This document shows, in pieces, positions 20,682 to 30,775 of a stretch of 64,000 nt of DNA. The position numbers and the translations under genes were made by a program. The notes under the pieces were generated by a model. That model was given only the letters and a program-made list of their open reading frames with translations, was not told where the DNA came from and did not search any database. Each line of letters begins with the position of its first letter. Position 1 is the first letter of the stretch. The DNA comes from Monoplex corrugatus. Taxonomy: Eukaryota; Mollusca; Gastropoda; Littorinimorpha; Ranellidae. The stretch lies in assembly GCA_030674185.1 (NCBI GenBank), contig JAPXFY010000026.1:54052589-54116588 (forward strand), given 5' to 3'.

Positions 20682-20715
20682 AAGACATTCCACCAGTAGT
20701 AGGCCTGATCTGACA

Positions 20716-21743
20716 ATGCCTCCACGACGAAAATTGAGCGAGTTTGAGAGGGGACGAGCTGTTGCATGGTTCCAAGATGGTGTTCCCAAGCGAGAAGTGG
20801 CCAGGCGACTTCAGGTGTCCATCTCGGTCATTGTCAGACTGATTCAACGCTTCACAGCCACTGGGAGGATCCATGAAAGACGCAGATCTGGTCGACCGAA
20901 GAAGACAAACCCACGTGAAGATCGTCTCATTGAACGACAAGCCCTGCAGACAAGAACAGCCTCTTCCAGCATCATTCGAAGGCACCTGAGGGTGGCTACT
21001 AACATCAACATCAGCCAGCAGACCATACGGAACCGCCTTCATGGATTAACCTCCGTTCTCGTCGCCCAGCTGTACGGCCACGCTTAACTCCAGCCCATAG
21101 GGCAGCACGCCGCGCCTTCTGCAGACGTCACGTGAGGTGGACACGTCAGCAATGGTCCCAGGTCCTGTTCAGTGATGAATCACGCTTCACCATGAACCAC
21201 AACGACGGCCGACTGAGGGTCTGGAGGCGCCCAGGGCAACGCTTTATTGACACCACTGTCCAAGAAAAGGTGGCCTTTGGTGGAGGTTCTGTAATGGTCT
21301 GGGGGGCCTTCAGCCTTCACCACAGAACACCCTTGTATCATGTACAGGGTAACCTGACTGGCCTCCGATACCGGGATGAGATCCTTCGACCGCTGGCTGT
21401 GCCTACACTGCAGCAGATGGGACCGACGGCTGTCTACCAGGATGACAACGCTCGCCCCCACAGGGCAAGGGTGGTCAACGACTTCCTGCAGCAGTCTGGA
21501 GTCAACAGAATGGAGTGACCAGCATGCAGTCCCGATCTCAACCAGATTGAGAACCTCTGGGATGAGCTGGATCGCAAATTGAGGAGCAACCACCCCCCTC
21601 CCAGGGATGCCCAACACCTCTACCAGATGCTGCAGGCTGAGTGGCAGGCGCTTCCACAGAGGATCTTCACCAACCTGGTCAACTCGATGAGGACTCGCTG
21701 CGTCGAGTGCCAGAACAACCATGGCGGTTACACGCATTACTGA
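20716..21743 (+). pseudogene. Tc1-like transposase, family A copy 3, one frameshift and one stop
   Basis: Starts MPPRRKLSEFERGR. One base is missing near 21045 (CATGGATTAACC against CATGGGTTTAACC in copy 2), which shifts the frame before LRSRRPAVRP. The downstream frame has RWTRQQWSQVLFSDESRF (first Asp), QDDNARPHRA (second Asp), then a TGA at 21517-21519 replacing a TGG tryptophan in RMEWPAC, followed by DLNQIENLWDEL (Glu) and a normal end GGYTHY at 21741-21743. The spacing between the second Asp and Glu is 34 residues. Two small lesions disable it; otherwise it is full length. Confidence 0.9.
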
Positions 21744-21956
21744 ACTTTTGGGAGCATCAGAAATCTTGTGATTTCAATGACTTTGGGAAATCAAATTTTG
21801 ATCAAATGTACACACCAAACGATTGCTCGAAATTGAAGGCAATTGTGTATCGTTATCACTAAAGCATGGAATTAAATGTTTGCCAAACTTCAACGCATTG
21901 GCTTTCTAATTTTGAAAGTTCTGAATTTTTGTGCAAGTGATCCTTAACTTTTTGTG

Positions 21957-22712
21957 ACAATGGTATCAATGTCAAATCAATAGTTGTTCTCTGAGTTTAT
22001 AACTGACAAACCATCCACAACATGTCCCTGCTTGGGAAATGTTACAAGTCACATTTGGTGTCATTATACAAACGCCTCAAAAAGATAAACACGTCAACAC
22101 GTCAACATTACTGCAGCAAAATATCATGTCAATGAAAAGTATCACTACCATTTCTATACTTTTTACCAGTGTACTAATCCTAGACAATGAAAATGTAGGA
22201 CCAGATCTTTTTGTTCCTACATTTAAAGTATAAAAGTCATATTTCACAGGACGAATGTAGCTGTATTTATACACTTCAGTGAAAGAAGCTTACAACTCAC
22301 TAACTTTACTGTTATAGACTATACATTCTGAACATTTAAATGAAACGTTTTTGTCATGAGAAAGGATAAAAATTTCTGACCAGCTCATACGAAAATAATC
22401 TTAACATACTTCCATATCCAATTGTTATTACTGTTTATTTTCGTATGTGACTACAGCGCATTTAAAGAAGTAACATCAAATTATGTTTTCTAAAATTTCA
22501 GAATCATTGATACTTGGTCTTCTTTATGCATTATTTTAATGTTATCAAATATGTGTTTTGGTGATAACTTTCCTTCATACTTATCATTAGTACTGTTAAG
22601 TGTCAATCCCATTTATCTACTCACTCAAATTTCTTTTGTGTGTCTTAATGTCTTCCTTTTAAACTTTCTGTTTCTTACTGTTTCCTCTCTCCCCCACCCA
22701 CCTCCACATATA
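21957..22712. repeat. Right arm of inverted duplication, segment 2
   Basis: Reverse complement of about 2621-3343, including GTTGTTCTCTGAGTTTATAA and the CCCCACCCACCTCCACATA end where C copy 1 is inserted. No gene supported. Confidence 0.85.
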
Positions 22713-22983
22713 CTAGTCACAACAAGTTAAGCACAGGTCCTTGGACACAGGGGGCTGATCCATTCCTTCAGAAAACATTATTTTCTTTTTGTTATGCGGC
22801 AACCAGTGATGGAATCTCAAACAGCAGTGTTTGGGCGAGCCTGTGGCAACTTGTAGTGCGCATGGGGGTCTTGGTGACCTCGTTGCCGCGCGGGATAAAA
22901 AGTGCAAAGTTGCGGTAAATGTGCCTGTTTTGCAGTGAGCTTGCTGGCGACACAAGATGTGTAAAATGAAAAATTCGTTATAC

Positions 22984-23059
22984 CCGTGCAAGAGCAGTCT
23001 TTCGAGTGAGTTTTATGCCCCTTCCTTATGCTTTATAAGCGCGGGCTTGGTTACTGTCA
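22984..23059 (+). promoter_or_regulatory. Conserved upstream motif plus TATA-like box, family C
   Basis: AAAATTCGTTATACCCGTGCAAG ends at 22992, a degraded version of the E-box-like module, and CTTTATAAG at 23051-23059 precedes the ATG at 23074. Identical in copies 2-4. Confidence 0.45.
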
Positions 23060-23073
23060 GCCCGTTTCTCACC

Positions 23074-24102
23074 ATGCCACCAAGAAGAAAACTTAGCACC
23101 TTTGACAAAACCAGGGCGATTGCGTGGATGCAAGATGGCATTGCCAAGGCTGAAGTGGCGCGACGACTTGATGTGCATCATTCAGTTATTGTTAGACTGA
23201 ACCAGCGTTTTAGGGCGACCAACAGCGTTGAAGAGAGGCCACGGTCAGGTCGGCCTAGGCAGACGACTCCAAGAGAAGATCGGTTCATCGAGAGGCAGGT
23301 CCTATTGCAGCGGGATGCCACCTCAACCAGCATCCAACGGCAGCTTCGTAGGGCAACTAACACCATCCTCAGCCGTCAAGCCATACGAAACCGTCTTCAC
23401 CACTTTGGCCTCAGATCACGTCGTCCAGCTGTGCGACCACGACTGCTAGCAGCCCATAAGCTTGCTCGCCGAGCTTTCTGCAAACGTCATGCGAGATGGA
23501 ACCAACAACAGTGGTCTCAGGTCCTCTTTTCGGATGAGTCGCGGTTTTGTCTTGAACACAATGATGGCCGAACTAGAGTTTGGAGGCGTGTTGGTGAACG
23601 TTACATTGATGCAGCTGTTCGTGAGACCCGGGCCTTCAGGGGAGGATCTGTTATTGTATGGGGTGCCATCAGCCTCCACCACAAGACACCACTCTACCAC
23701 ATTGACGGAAACCTCACAGGCCTCCGCTATCGGGATGAAATACTGGCGCCTTTCGTTGTTCCGACCATGCAACGAATCGGACCCATGGCAGTCTTCCAAG
23801 ACGACAATGCTCGGCCACATAGAGCCCGGGTGGCCTTAGAATTCCTTGTGCAGGCCGGTATCAACAGGATGATCTTCCAGGCGTATAGTCCCGACCTCAA
23901 TCCCATCGAGCATCTTTGGGATGAGTTGGGGAGACGTGTAAAGGAGAACCATCCACCTCCCAGGGACCGTCAGGATCTCTTCCGAATGCTGCAACTGGAA
24001 TGGCAGGGAATCCCACAGAGGGTCATCAGAACACTGGTCTACTCGATGAGGAGACGCTGCATGGAATGTCTCGCCAATCGGGGTGGTCACACCCATTATT
24101 GA
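23074..24102 (+). CDS. Tc1-like DD34E transposase, intact (family C copy 1)
   Basis: 342 residues from MPPRRKLSTF. The upstream in-frame ATG at 22957 lies before the TATA-like box and is not chosen. First helix-turn-helix at about 11-50 (AEVARRLDVHHSVIVRL), SGRPRQ linker at 58-63, second helix-turn-helix about 68-112, basic LRSRRPAVRPRL at 113-124. Catalytic Asp154 (SDESRF), Asp244 (QDDNARPH) and Glu279 (LNPIEHLWDEL), 34 residues between the last two. Ends GGHTHY. This copy has Arg114 (AGA at 23413-23415) where copies 2-4 have Gly. All catalytic residues and both termini are intact, so this element is a candidate active transposon. Confidence 0.93.
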   Translation: MPPRRKLSTFDKTRAIAWMQDGIAKAEVARRLDVHHSVIVRLNQRFRATNSVEERPRSGRPRQTTPREDRFIERQVLLQRDATSTSIQRQLRRATNTILSRQAIRNRLHHFGLRSRRPAVRPRLLAAHKLARRAFCKRHARWNQQQWSQVLFSDESRFCLEHNDGRTRVWRRVGERYIDAAVRETRAFRGGSVIVWGAISLHHKTPLYHIDGNLTGLRYRDEILAPFVVPTMQRIGPMAVFQDDNARPHRARVALEFLVQAGINRMIFQAYSPDLNPIEHLWDELGRRVKENHPPPRDRQDLFRMLQLEWQGIPQRVIRTLVYSMRRRCMECLANRGGHTHY

Positions 24103-24323
24103 AATGATTTGGTGAACTGGACAGATTTGGCAAACTTTGATTTCGACCCCTCCTCTGTTTAATTGTCTGTATATCCCAAACCGTTTGTGCGATCACAATG
24201 AAATTCAATGTACGTTTGAACAAGATTATGAAATAAATCTGTTCCCAATTGGAAAGTCATGGCTTTGATATTTGTTGAAAATATGCGGGTACATGTAAAC
24301 TGTGCTTAACTTGTTGTGACTAG

Positions 24324-24731
24324 TATATTTTTCTAATTTTGATTTGTATGTCCATGTGTTTGTTTGTGATTTTCCCTGATCAATACAGATAACACCAAAA
24401 GACGTAAGATGAAAGAACAAACACACACATTATAAATCATAATGGGTAATAACAAACAATTTCACAAAGTACAACAGTACAGCATGATTTCTGATGTAGC
24501 TTACTGTGCACCATGTTATGAATGAGGAATCACTGGATGATTTATGGCATGCGAAAACTATCACACAGACGAAAATAACCACATTGCTGTAATGTGGGCT
24601 TGAGTTACTGCAGTTACCTGATATATACCAAGCAGTGTAGTAGTGTTGCAGTCTTCTTGATCTCACGCACTGTTGTCACTCATCTTCTTAAAGTAGTGAT
24701 TGAACTTAGCATTCGGGGTGGCATAGACATA
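24324..24731. repeat. Right arm of inverted duplication, segment 3 (start of spacer unit 1)
   Basis: Reverse complement of 2170-2622. Unit 1 lacks about 20 bp near 24516 (TGTAGTACCTGCAAGAATG-like) that are present in unit 2 and in the left arm, so the loss is specific to unit 1. The match stops at the TA where A copy 1 sits in the left arm. Confidence 0.85.
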
Positions 24732-25046
24732 GTATGTGTTGTACTCTGTCTTCGTTTGAAATCACAATCGTTTTGAATGAGACCATTGTCACAGTCAGGT
24801 CTGCTGTTCGTTTAGTGGATACAGTAGTTTTGTTTGTCTATTTCTAGTTTTGTATTCATGTCTGCCCCAGTTTTTGGTCTGATATTTGCTGCACGCACAG
24901 ATAGAAAATACCTGACGCTGTCCGCAACATTTACCCCCTCATTATGTAACACTGTGTGTTTAATTGTTAGTGGTTTTAACCTCCGTGATTTACATCAAGC
25001 CATTCCTTCTTTTGAGCACTATGGCAACTGCTGCACTTGATTGCAT

Positions 25047-25118
25047 AAGACGAATAATTGGTGTTATGGTTATCATAACACCAATTATTCGTCTTGTGGG
25101 ATGTTATATCCCACATGT
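25047..25118. repeat. Two adjacent hairpins with GTTAT loops (unit 1)
   Basis: The first has 22-bp perfect arms 25047-25068 and 25074-25095 (AAGACGAATAATTGGTGTTA...), loop GTTAT. Directly after it TGTGGGAT-GTTAT-ATCCCACA forms a second stem. Both recur at 30427-30497; only the second survives in unit 3 (35018-35038). Confidence 0.88.
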
Positions 25119-25477
25119 ATATATACCTGTCCCTCTCACTATGATAATGTGTGTTTTATCTCAGTTTAACTGTTGTTAACCGCCTTAACGTTCATGGCGC
25201 AGCTGAAGCTGTGTCTGTCTGATTATGTATCTGTATAACAAACACAGACATATCAATTTTTCAATGATTTATTTTCAAACTTGATAACAATTATGGTAAT
25301 AGAATATCAGTAGTAGCAGTAGTAACATGAAAACTGTGATATGATTGCTCCATTGAACAATGCACAGAGTGGAAAACAAACGTATAGCTGTACCATTAAT
25401 AATAATAATTAATTAATAATTACAATATTTATATAGCGCAAAATCTTGATAAAATCAAATCTAAGCGCTGAAGCAGA

Positions 25478-25584
25478 CACACACGCAGGCACGCACGCCC
25501 GCACACACACGCACGCACGCACACACACAGACACACAGACACACACACACACACACACACACACACCCACACCCACACACACGC
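25478..25584. repeat. (CA)n microsatellite inside LINE 3' region (unit 1)
   Basis: CA-rich tract; equivalent tracts at 30858-30964 and 35400-35503, the last with a different length. Confidence 0.95.
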
Positions 25585-25742
25585 ATGGCTATAAATGGGG
25601 AGAAAGAATAAAAGCAATAAAAGCAAGAATAAAAGCAATGGAAAATTATAGAGAGCATAGCATACAATTATATATTATAACCATGTGATTCCCTCCGAGC
25701 GGAGACAGGCTGCAGAGGGGAGGGTTGAGTGAGGTTAGGATT

Positions 25743-26759
25743 TTATGCAGGAGAGAAAAGGTGAGTTTTGAGAGCGGACTTGAAGGAGACAAAAGTAGGT
25801 TGCTGACGGACTGAGAGAGGAAGTTTGTTCCAGGAGAGTGGACCAGAAACAGAGAAGGCTCGTGGACCATAGGTATTGAGCTTAGTGCGTGGAAAGCGAA
25901 GAGTCAGAGGATCAGAGGCAGAGCGGAGGGTATGTGAGGGAACATAGATCTCAAGTAGGCTTGACAGGTAATCGGGGGCTGCGTTATTGAGGCTTTTGTA
26001 GCACATGGTGTCTAGTTTGTACTGTATGCGCTTTGATACAGGGAGCCAGTGAAGTTGTGCCAGGAGAGGAGATATGTGGTCAGCTTTTTTCTTTTTGAGT
26101 ACAAGGCGTGCAGCATTGTTTTGAATGCGCTGTAGGATGTGAATGGTGGAGGCAGGAAGACCAGACAGGAGTGAATTGCAATAGTCAATGCGAGACATTA
26201 TGAAGGAGAGAACGAGTTTTGCAGTTGTTTCGACAGAGAGATACTTCCTGATCAGCTTTATACGATGGAGATGATAGTAGCAGGATCTGGCAGTTTGAGA
26301 AACAAAGTTGTTCATGGAGAGGGTAGAGTCAATGCAGACACCAAGGTTTTTAGCTGAATCAGAAATTGGGACTGATGTGTTACATAATGGGAGAGAAAGA
26401 GGAGGCAGCTGAGAAAGTTTCTGACGGGTGCCAATGAGGATAGCTTCTGTTTTGTCGTCATTAAGCTGAAGTCTATTGTGTGTCATCCAGTTCTTAATGT
26501 CCGAGTAACACTCAGTGGTGCGAGTCAACAGGCGCTGTATATTATCAGGTGAGTCACTGTCTTGAAGTTGGGTGTCATCAGCATAGAAGTGGTGTTTTAT
26601 AGAATGGGAGTTGGTGATGGTGGACAGGGGGGAGGTGTAAAGAGTGAAAAGAACAGGGCCAAGGACAGATCCTTGTGGAACACCACAGGTCAGGTATGCA
26701 GGTTGAGAGTAAGTGCCATTGATGAGAACGGTTTGTTTTGCCAAACCATCATTTTTCAT
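25743..26759 (-). pseudogene. Reverse transcriptase C-terminal part of CR1/L2-like LINE (unit 1)
   Basis: 338 codons open on the minus strand. It begins inside the palm: TVLINGTYSQP, then [13 protein letters not shown] (motif B), HHFYADDTQL (motif C, the YADD active site), DIKNWMTHNRLQLNDDKTE (motif D region), KNLGVCIDSTLSM, and a thumb with SRIDYCNSLLSGLP, NAARLVL, LHWLPVSKRIQYKL and a C-terminal WNKLPLSVRQ. Motif A (the first catalytic Asp) and the endonuclease are absent, so it cannot work alone. The long open frame across three copies reflects recent duplication. Confidence 0.88.
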
Positions 26760-26899
26760 GTAACTCCCCAGAGCAGTGTAATATCGTCTATAGGCTATGT
26801 AAAATACAGAATGACAGTGTATTACATAACAAGGAACAAGGCCAGTATTTCTTGAACAATACCGACCACAATTTTAGTACGAGTTCATGGTGCACTGTT

Positions 26900-27480
26900 G
26901 GAATAACGCACATACACTTGTTTGTAACACCAACAACATATACTGTAGGAATGACGTCTTTACACTTATTTGTAACACCGGCAACTTGTACTGTAGGAAT
27001 GACGTTTGTACACCTGTTTGTAACACCAACATGTACTGTAGGAATGACGTCTGTACACCTGTTTGTAACACCAACATCATGTATTGTAGGAATGACGTCT
27101 GTACACCTGTGTGTAACACCAACAATTTGTACAGTAGGAATGACGTCTGTACACCTGTGTGTAACATCAACAACTTGTACTGTAGGAATGACGTCTGTAC
27201 ACCTGTTTGTAACACTAACAACTTGTACTGTAGGGATGACGTCTGTACACCTGTTTGTAACACCAACAACTTGTACTGTAGGGATGACTTCTGTACACCT
27301 GTTTGTAACACCAACAACATGTACTGTAGGGATGACGTCTGTACACCTGTTTGTAACACCAACAACATGTACTGTAGGAATGACGTCTGTACACCTGCTT
27401 GTAACACCAACAACTTGTACTGTAGGGATGACGCATGCACACCTGCTTGTAATATCAATAACTGTACTATAGGAATGTTT
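26900..27480. repeat. 48-bp tandem repeat (unit 1)
   Basis: About 12 copies of a 48-bp unit containing GGAATGACGTCTGTACACCT and TTGTAACACCAACAAC. Because 48 is divisible by three, several frames on both strands stay open (up to about 250 codons), which is not evidence of coding. Each unit carries TGACGTC, close to a CREB/ATF site. A full TGACGTCA palindrome sits at 27517-27524 just outside. Confidence 0.95.
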
Positions 27481-28071
27481 GTAACTCCAAATGTAGGTTA
27501 AGTCCACTGAGTGGTTTGACGTCATTGATGCACGCAGCCCCATTCAATGGATTATGTCTGTTATTCCATTGAATGGTCTGAGGTCATTGATGTGTTCAGA
27601 CAACTTAATCAGATTGTATCTGTCAGGTGACTTATTTGGAACTTAAAGCATCCGTTCTATTCGCCATCTTCCCATTAATTCTGCAGCAAAAACTCTCGTA
27701 ATCTATGGTGTACTTTCTCGTCTTTTCATTGATGCTCCCTTCTCTGTTGTTCAGCCTCGACAGAAAGTTCCATATTTTGCTGTGAGAGTCGACCTTAAAA
27801 CTTGTCATTATGAGAGTTTCACATCACTGCTTTGTACGCGTCTTCAAAGCCAAGGCTGCTTGTATGTGTTACAGTGTTGTCTCTGGTGTTGCTCCTGCTT
27901 AGATCCCTAAATTCTTCCATGTGAATTATCCTTCCCGTACTCTTCACTCTTCTTCTTGAACTTAACTATTCAAAATCGTTCAATACAGACGCAAGACTCA
28001 TGCTTTCGAATCTTTTGCCCCGTTCGTACCTTTTTATGGAATAATCTGCCTTTTTATCTGAGAAATATATA

Positions 28072-29682
28072 CTAGTCACAACAAGTTAAGCACAGGTCCT
28101 TGGACACAGGGGGCTGATCCATTCCTTCAGAAAACATTATTTTCTTTTTGTTATGCGGCAACCAGTGATGGAATCTCAAACAGCAGTGTTTGGGCGAGCC
28201 TGTGGCAACTTGTAGTGCGCATGGGGGTCTTGGTGACCTCGTTGCCGCGCGGGATAAAAAGTGCAAAGTTGCGGTAAATGTGCCTGTTTTGCAGTGAGCT
28301 TGCTGGCGACACAAGATGTGTAAAATGAAAAATTCGTTATACCCGTGCAAGAGCAGTCTTTCGAGTGAGTTTTATGCCCCTTCCTTATGCTTTATAAGCG
28401 CGGGCTTGGTTACTGTCAGCCCGTTTCTCACCATGCCACCAAGAAGAAAACTTAGCACCTTTGACAAAACCAGGGCGATTGCGTGGATGCAAGATGGCAT
28501 TGCCAAGGCTGAAGTGGCGCGACGACTTGATGTGCATCATTCAGTTATTGTTAGACTGAACCAGCGTTTTAGGGCGACCAACAGCGTTGAAGAGAGGCCA
28601 CGGTCAGGTCGGCCTAGGCAGACGACTCCAAGAGAAGATCGGTTCATCGAGAGGCAGGTCCTATTGCAGCGGGATGCCACCTCAACCAGCATCCAACGGC
28701 AGCTTCGTAGGGCAACTAACACCATCCTCAGCCGTCAAGCCATACGAAACCGTCTTCACCACTTTGGCCTCGGATCACGTCGTCCAGCTGTGCGACCACG
28801 ACTGCTAGCAGCCCATAAGCTTGCTCGCCGAGCTTTCTGCAAACGTCATGCGAGATGGAACCAACAACAGTGGTCTCAGGTCCTCTTTTCGGATGAGTCG
28901 CGGTTTTGTCTTGAACACAATGATGGCCGAACTAGAGTTTGGAGGCGTGTTGGTGAACGTTACATTGATGCAGCTGTTCGTGAGACCCGGGCCTTCAGGG
29001 GAGGATCTGTTATTGTATGGGGTGCCATCAGCCTCCACCACAAGACACCACTCTACCACATTGACGGAAACCTCACAGGCCTCCGCTATCGGGATGAAAT
29101 ACTGGCGCCTTTCGTTGTTCCGACCATGCAACGAATCGGACCCATGGCAGTCTTCCAAGACGACAATGCTCGGCCACATAGAGCCCGGGTGGCCTTAGAA
29201 TTCCTTGTGCAGGCCGGTATCAACAGGATGATCTTCCAGGCGTATAGTCCCGACCTCAATCCCATCGAGCATCTTTGGGATGAGTTGGGGAGACGTGTAA
29301 AGGAGAACCATCCACCTCCCAGGGACCGTCAGGATCTCTTCCGAATGCTGCAACTGGAATGGCAGGGAATCCCACAGAGGGTCATCAGAACACTGGTCTA
29401 CTCGATGAGGAGACGCTGCATGGAATGTCTCGCCAATCGGGGTGGTCACACCCATTATTGAAATGATTTGGTGAACTGGACAGATTTGGCAAACTTTGAT
29501 TTCGACCCCTCCTCTGTTTAATTGTCTGTATATCCCAAACCGTTTGTGCGATCACAATGAAATTCAATGTACGTTTGAACAAGATTATGAAATAAATCTG
29601 TTCCCAATTGGAAAGTCATGGCTTTGATATTTGTTGAAAATATGCGGGTACATGTAAACTGTGCTTAACTTGTTGTGACTAG
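28072..29682 (+). mobile_element. Tc1-like element family C, copy 2 (complete)
   Basis: 1611 bp with the same perfect 24-bp terminal repeats. Left neighbour is the end of spacer unit 1 (CTGAGAAATATA); right neighbour is spacer unit 2. Confidence 0.95.
28433..29461 (+). CDS. Tc1-like DD34E transposase, intact (family C copy 2)
   Basis: 342 residues, identical to copy 1 in all recognised motifs (SDESRF, QDDNARPH, LNPIEHLWDEL, GGHTHY) except Gly at residue 114 in place of Arg, in the basic segment LRSRRPAVRP between DNA-binding and catalytic domains. Start chosen at MPPRRK as in copy 1. It is an array duplicate, so it may have arisen by recombination and not by its own transposition. Potentially functional. 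Confidence 0.92.
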   Translation: MPPRRKLSTFDKTRAIAWMQDGIAKAEVARRLDVHHSVIVRLNQRFRATNSVEERPRSGRPRQTTPREDRFIERQVLLQRDATSTSIQRQLRRATNTILSRQAIRNRLHHFGLGSRRPAVRPRLLAAHKLARRAFCKRHARWNQQQWSQVLFSDESRFCLEHNDGRTRVWRRVGERYIDAAVRETRAFRGGSVIVWGAISLHHKTPLYHIDGNLTGLRYRDEILAPFVVPTMQRIGPMAVFQDDNARPHRARVALEFLVQAGINRMIFQAYSPDLNPIEHLWDELGRRVKENHPPPRDRQDLFRMLQLEWQGIPQRVIRTLVYSMRRRCMECLANRGGHTHY

Positions 29683-30426
29683 TATATTTTTCTAATTTTG
29701 ATTTGTATGTCCATGTGTTTGTTTGTGATTTTCCCTGATCAATACAGATAACACCAAAAGACGTAAGATGAAAGAACAAACACACACATTATAAATCATA
29801 ATGGGTAATAACAAACAATTTCACAAAGTACAACAGTACAGCATGATTTCTGATGTAGCTTACTGTGCACCATGGTGTAGTACCTGCAAGAATGTTATGA
29901 ATGAGGAATCACTGGATGATTTATGGCATGCGAAAACTATCACACAGACGAAAATAACCACATTGCTGTAATGTGGGCTTGAGTTACTGCAGTTACCTGA
30001 TATATACCAAGCAGTGTAGTAGTGTTGCAGTCTTCTTGATCTCACGCACTGTTGTCACTCATCTTCTTAAAGTAGTGATTGAACTTAGCATTCGGGGTGG
30101 CATAGACATAGTATGTGTTTGTACTCTGTCTTCGTTTGAAATCACAATCGTTTTGAATGAGACCATTGTCACAGTCAGGTCTGCTGTTCGTTTAGTGGAT
30201 ACAGTAGTTTTGTTTGTCTATTTCTAGTTTTGTATTCATGTCTGCCCCAGTTTTTGGTCTGATATTTGCTGCACGCACAGATAGAAAATACCTGACGCTG
30301 TCCGCAACATTTACCCCATCATTATGTAACACTGTGTGTTTAATTGTTAGTGGTTTTAACCTCCGTGATTTACATCAAGCCATTCCTTCTTTTGAGCACT
30401 ATGGCAACTGCTGCACTTGATTGCAT

Positions 30427-30498
30427 AAGACGAATAATTGGTGTTATGGTTATCATAACACCAATTATTCGTCTTGTGGGATGTTATATCCCACATGT
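30427..30498. repeat. Two adjacent hairpins with GTTAT loops (unit 2)
   Basis: Same 22-bp and 8-bp stems as in unit 1. Confidence 0.88.
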
Positions 30499-30775
30499 AT
30501 ATATACCTGTCCCTCTCACTATGATAATGTGTGTTTTATCTCAGTTTAACTGTTGTTAACCGCCTTAACGTTCATGGCGCAGCTGAAGCTGTGTCTGTCT
30601 GATTATGTATCTGTATAACAAACACAGACATATCAATTTTTCAATGATTTATTTTCAAACTTGATAACAATTATGGTAATAGAATATCAGTAGTAGCAGT
30701 AGTAACATGAAAACTGTGATATGATTGCTCCATTGAACAATGCACAGAGTGGAAAACAAACGTATAGCTGTACCA

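Larger units (their letters stand above)
20354..21956 (+). mobile_element. Tc1-like element family A, copy 3
   Basis: Left terminal repeat AGCTACGCAC then CACAAAAAGTTAAGGATCAC (20361-20380), exactly mirrored at 21937-21956. TA precedes the left end (20352-20353). The outermost bases and TA of the right end are missing, since the sequence goes straight to ACAATGGTATC. The left arm at 3340-3356 shows the unoccupied site, so this insertion is younger than the inverted duplication or was lost cleanly from the other arm. Confidence 0.92.
22713..24323 (+). mobile_element. Tc1-like element family C, copy 1 (complete)
   Basis: 1611 bp. Perfect 24-bp terminal inverted repeats at 22713-22736 and 24300-24323, beginning CTAGTCACAACAAGTTAAGC. 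TA duplication at 22711-22712 and 24324-24325. The left arm near 2622-2630 (AGAAAAATATGTGGAGG) is the exact empty site with a single TA. Confidence 0.96.
25396..26759 (-). mobile_element. CR1/L2-like LINE, 5'-truncated (unit 1)
   Basis: Minus-strand non-LTR remnant. Its coding part ends at 25743; the 3' region includes a TG-rich tract (25478-25583 as CA) and ends in GCGCTATATAAATATTG and (ATT)n near 25396. The 5' truncation is just before reverse-transcriptase motif B. Copies at 30776-32139 and 35317-36686 are carried by array duplication, not independent insertion. Confidence 0.88.
24324..28071. repeat. Spacer unit 1 of the C-element array
   Basis: 3748 bp that recur nearly unchanged at 29683-33450 and, deleted, at 35018-37998. 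Contents in order: inverted-arm sequence, two hairpins, a CR1/L2-like LINE remnant on the minus strand, a 48-bp tandem repeat, and about 580 bp including a degraded LINE-like tail (27690-28071). Confidence 0.95.

Noticed and set aside
26738..27543. Four overlapping frames of about 190-250 codons on both strands, with Cys-rich repeats
   Set aside because: They follow from a tandem unit of 48 bp (16 codons). Equal openness in several frames argues against coding.
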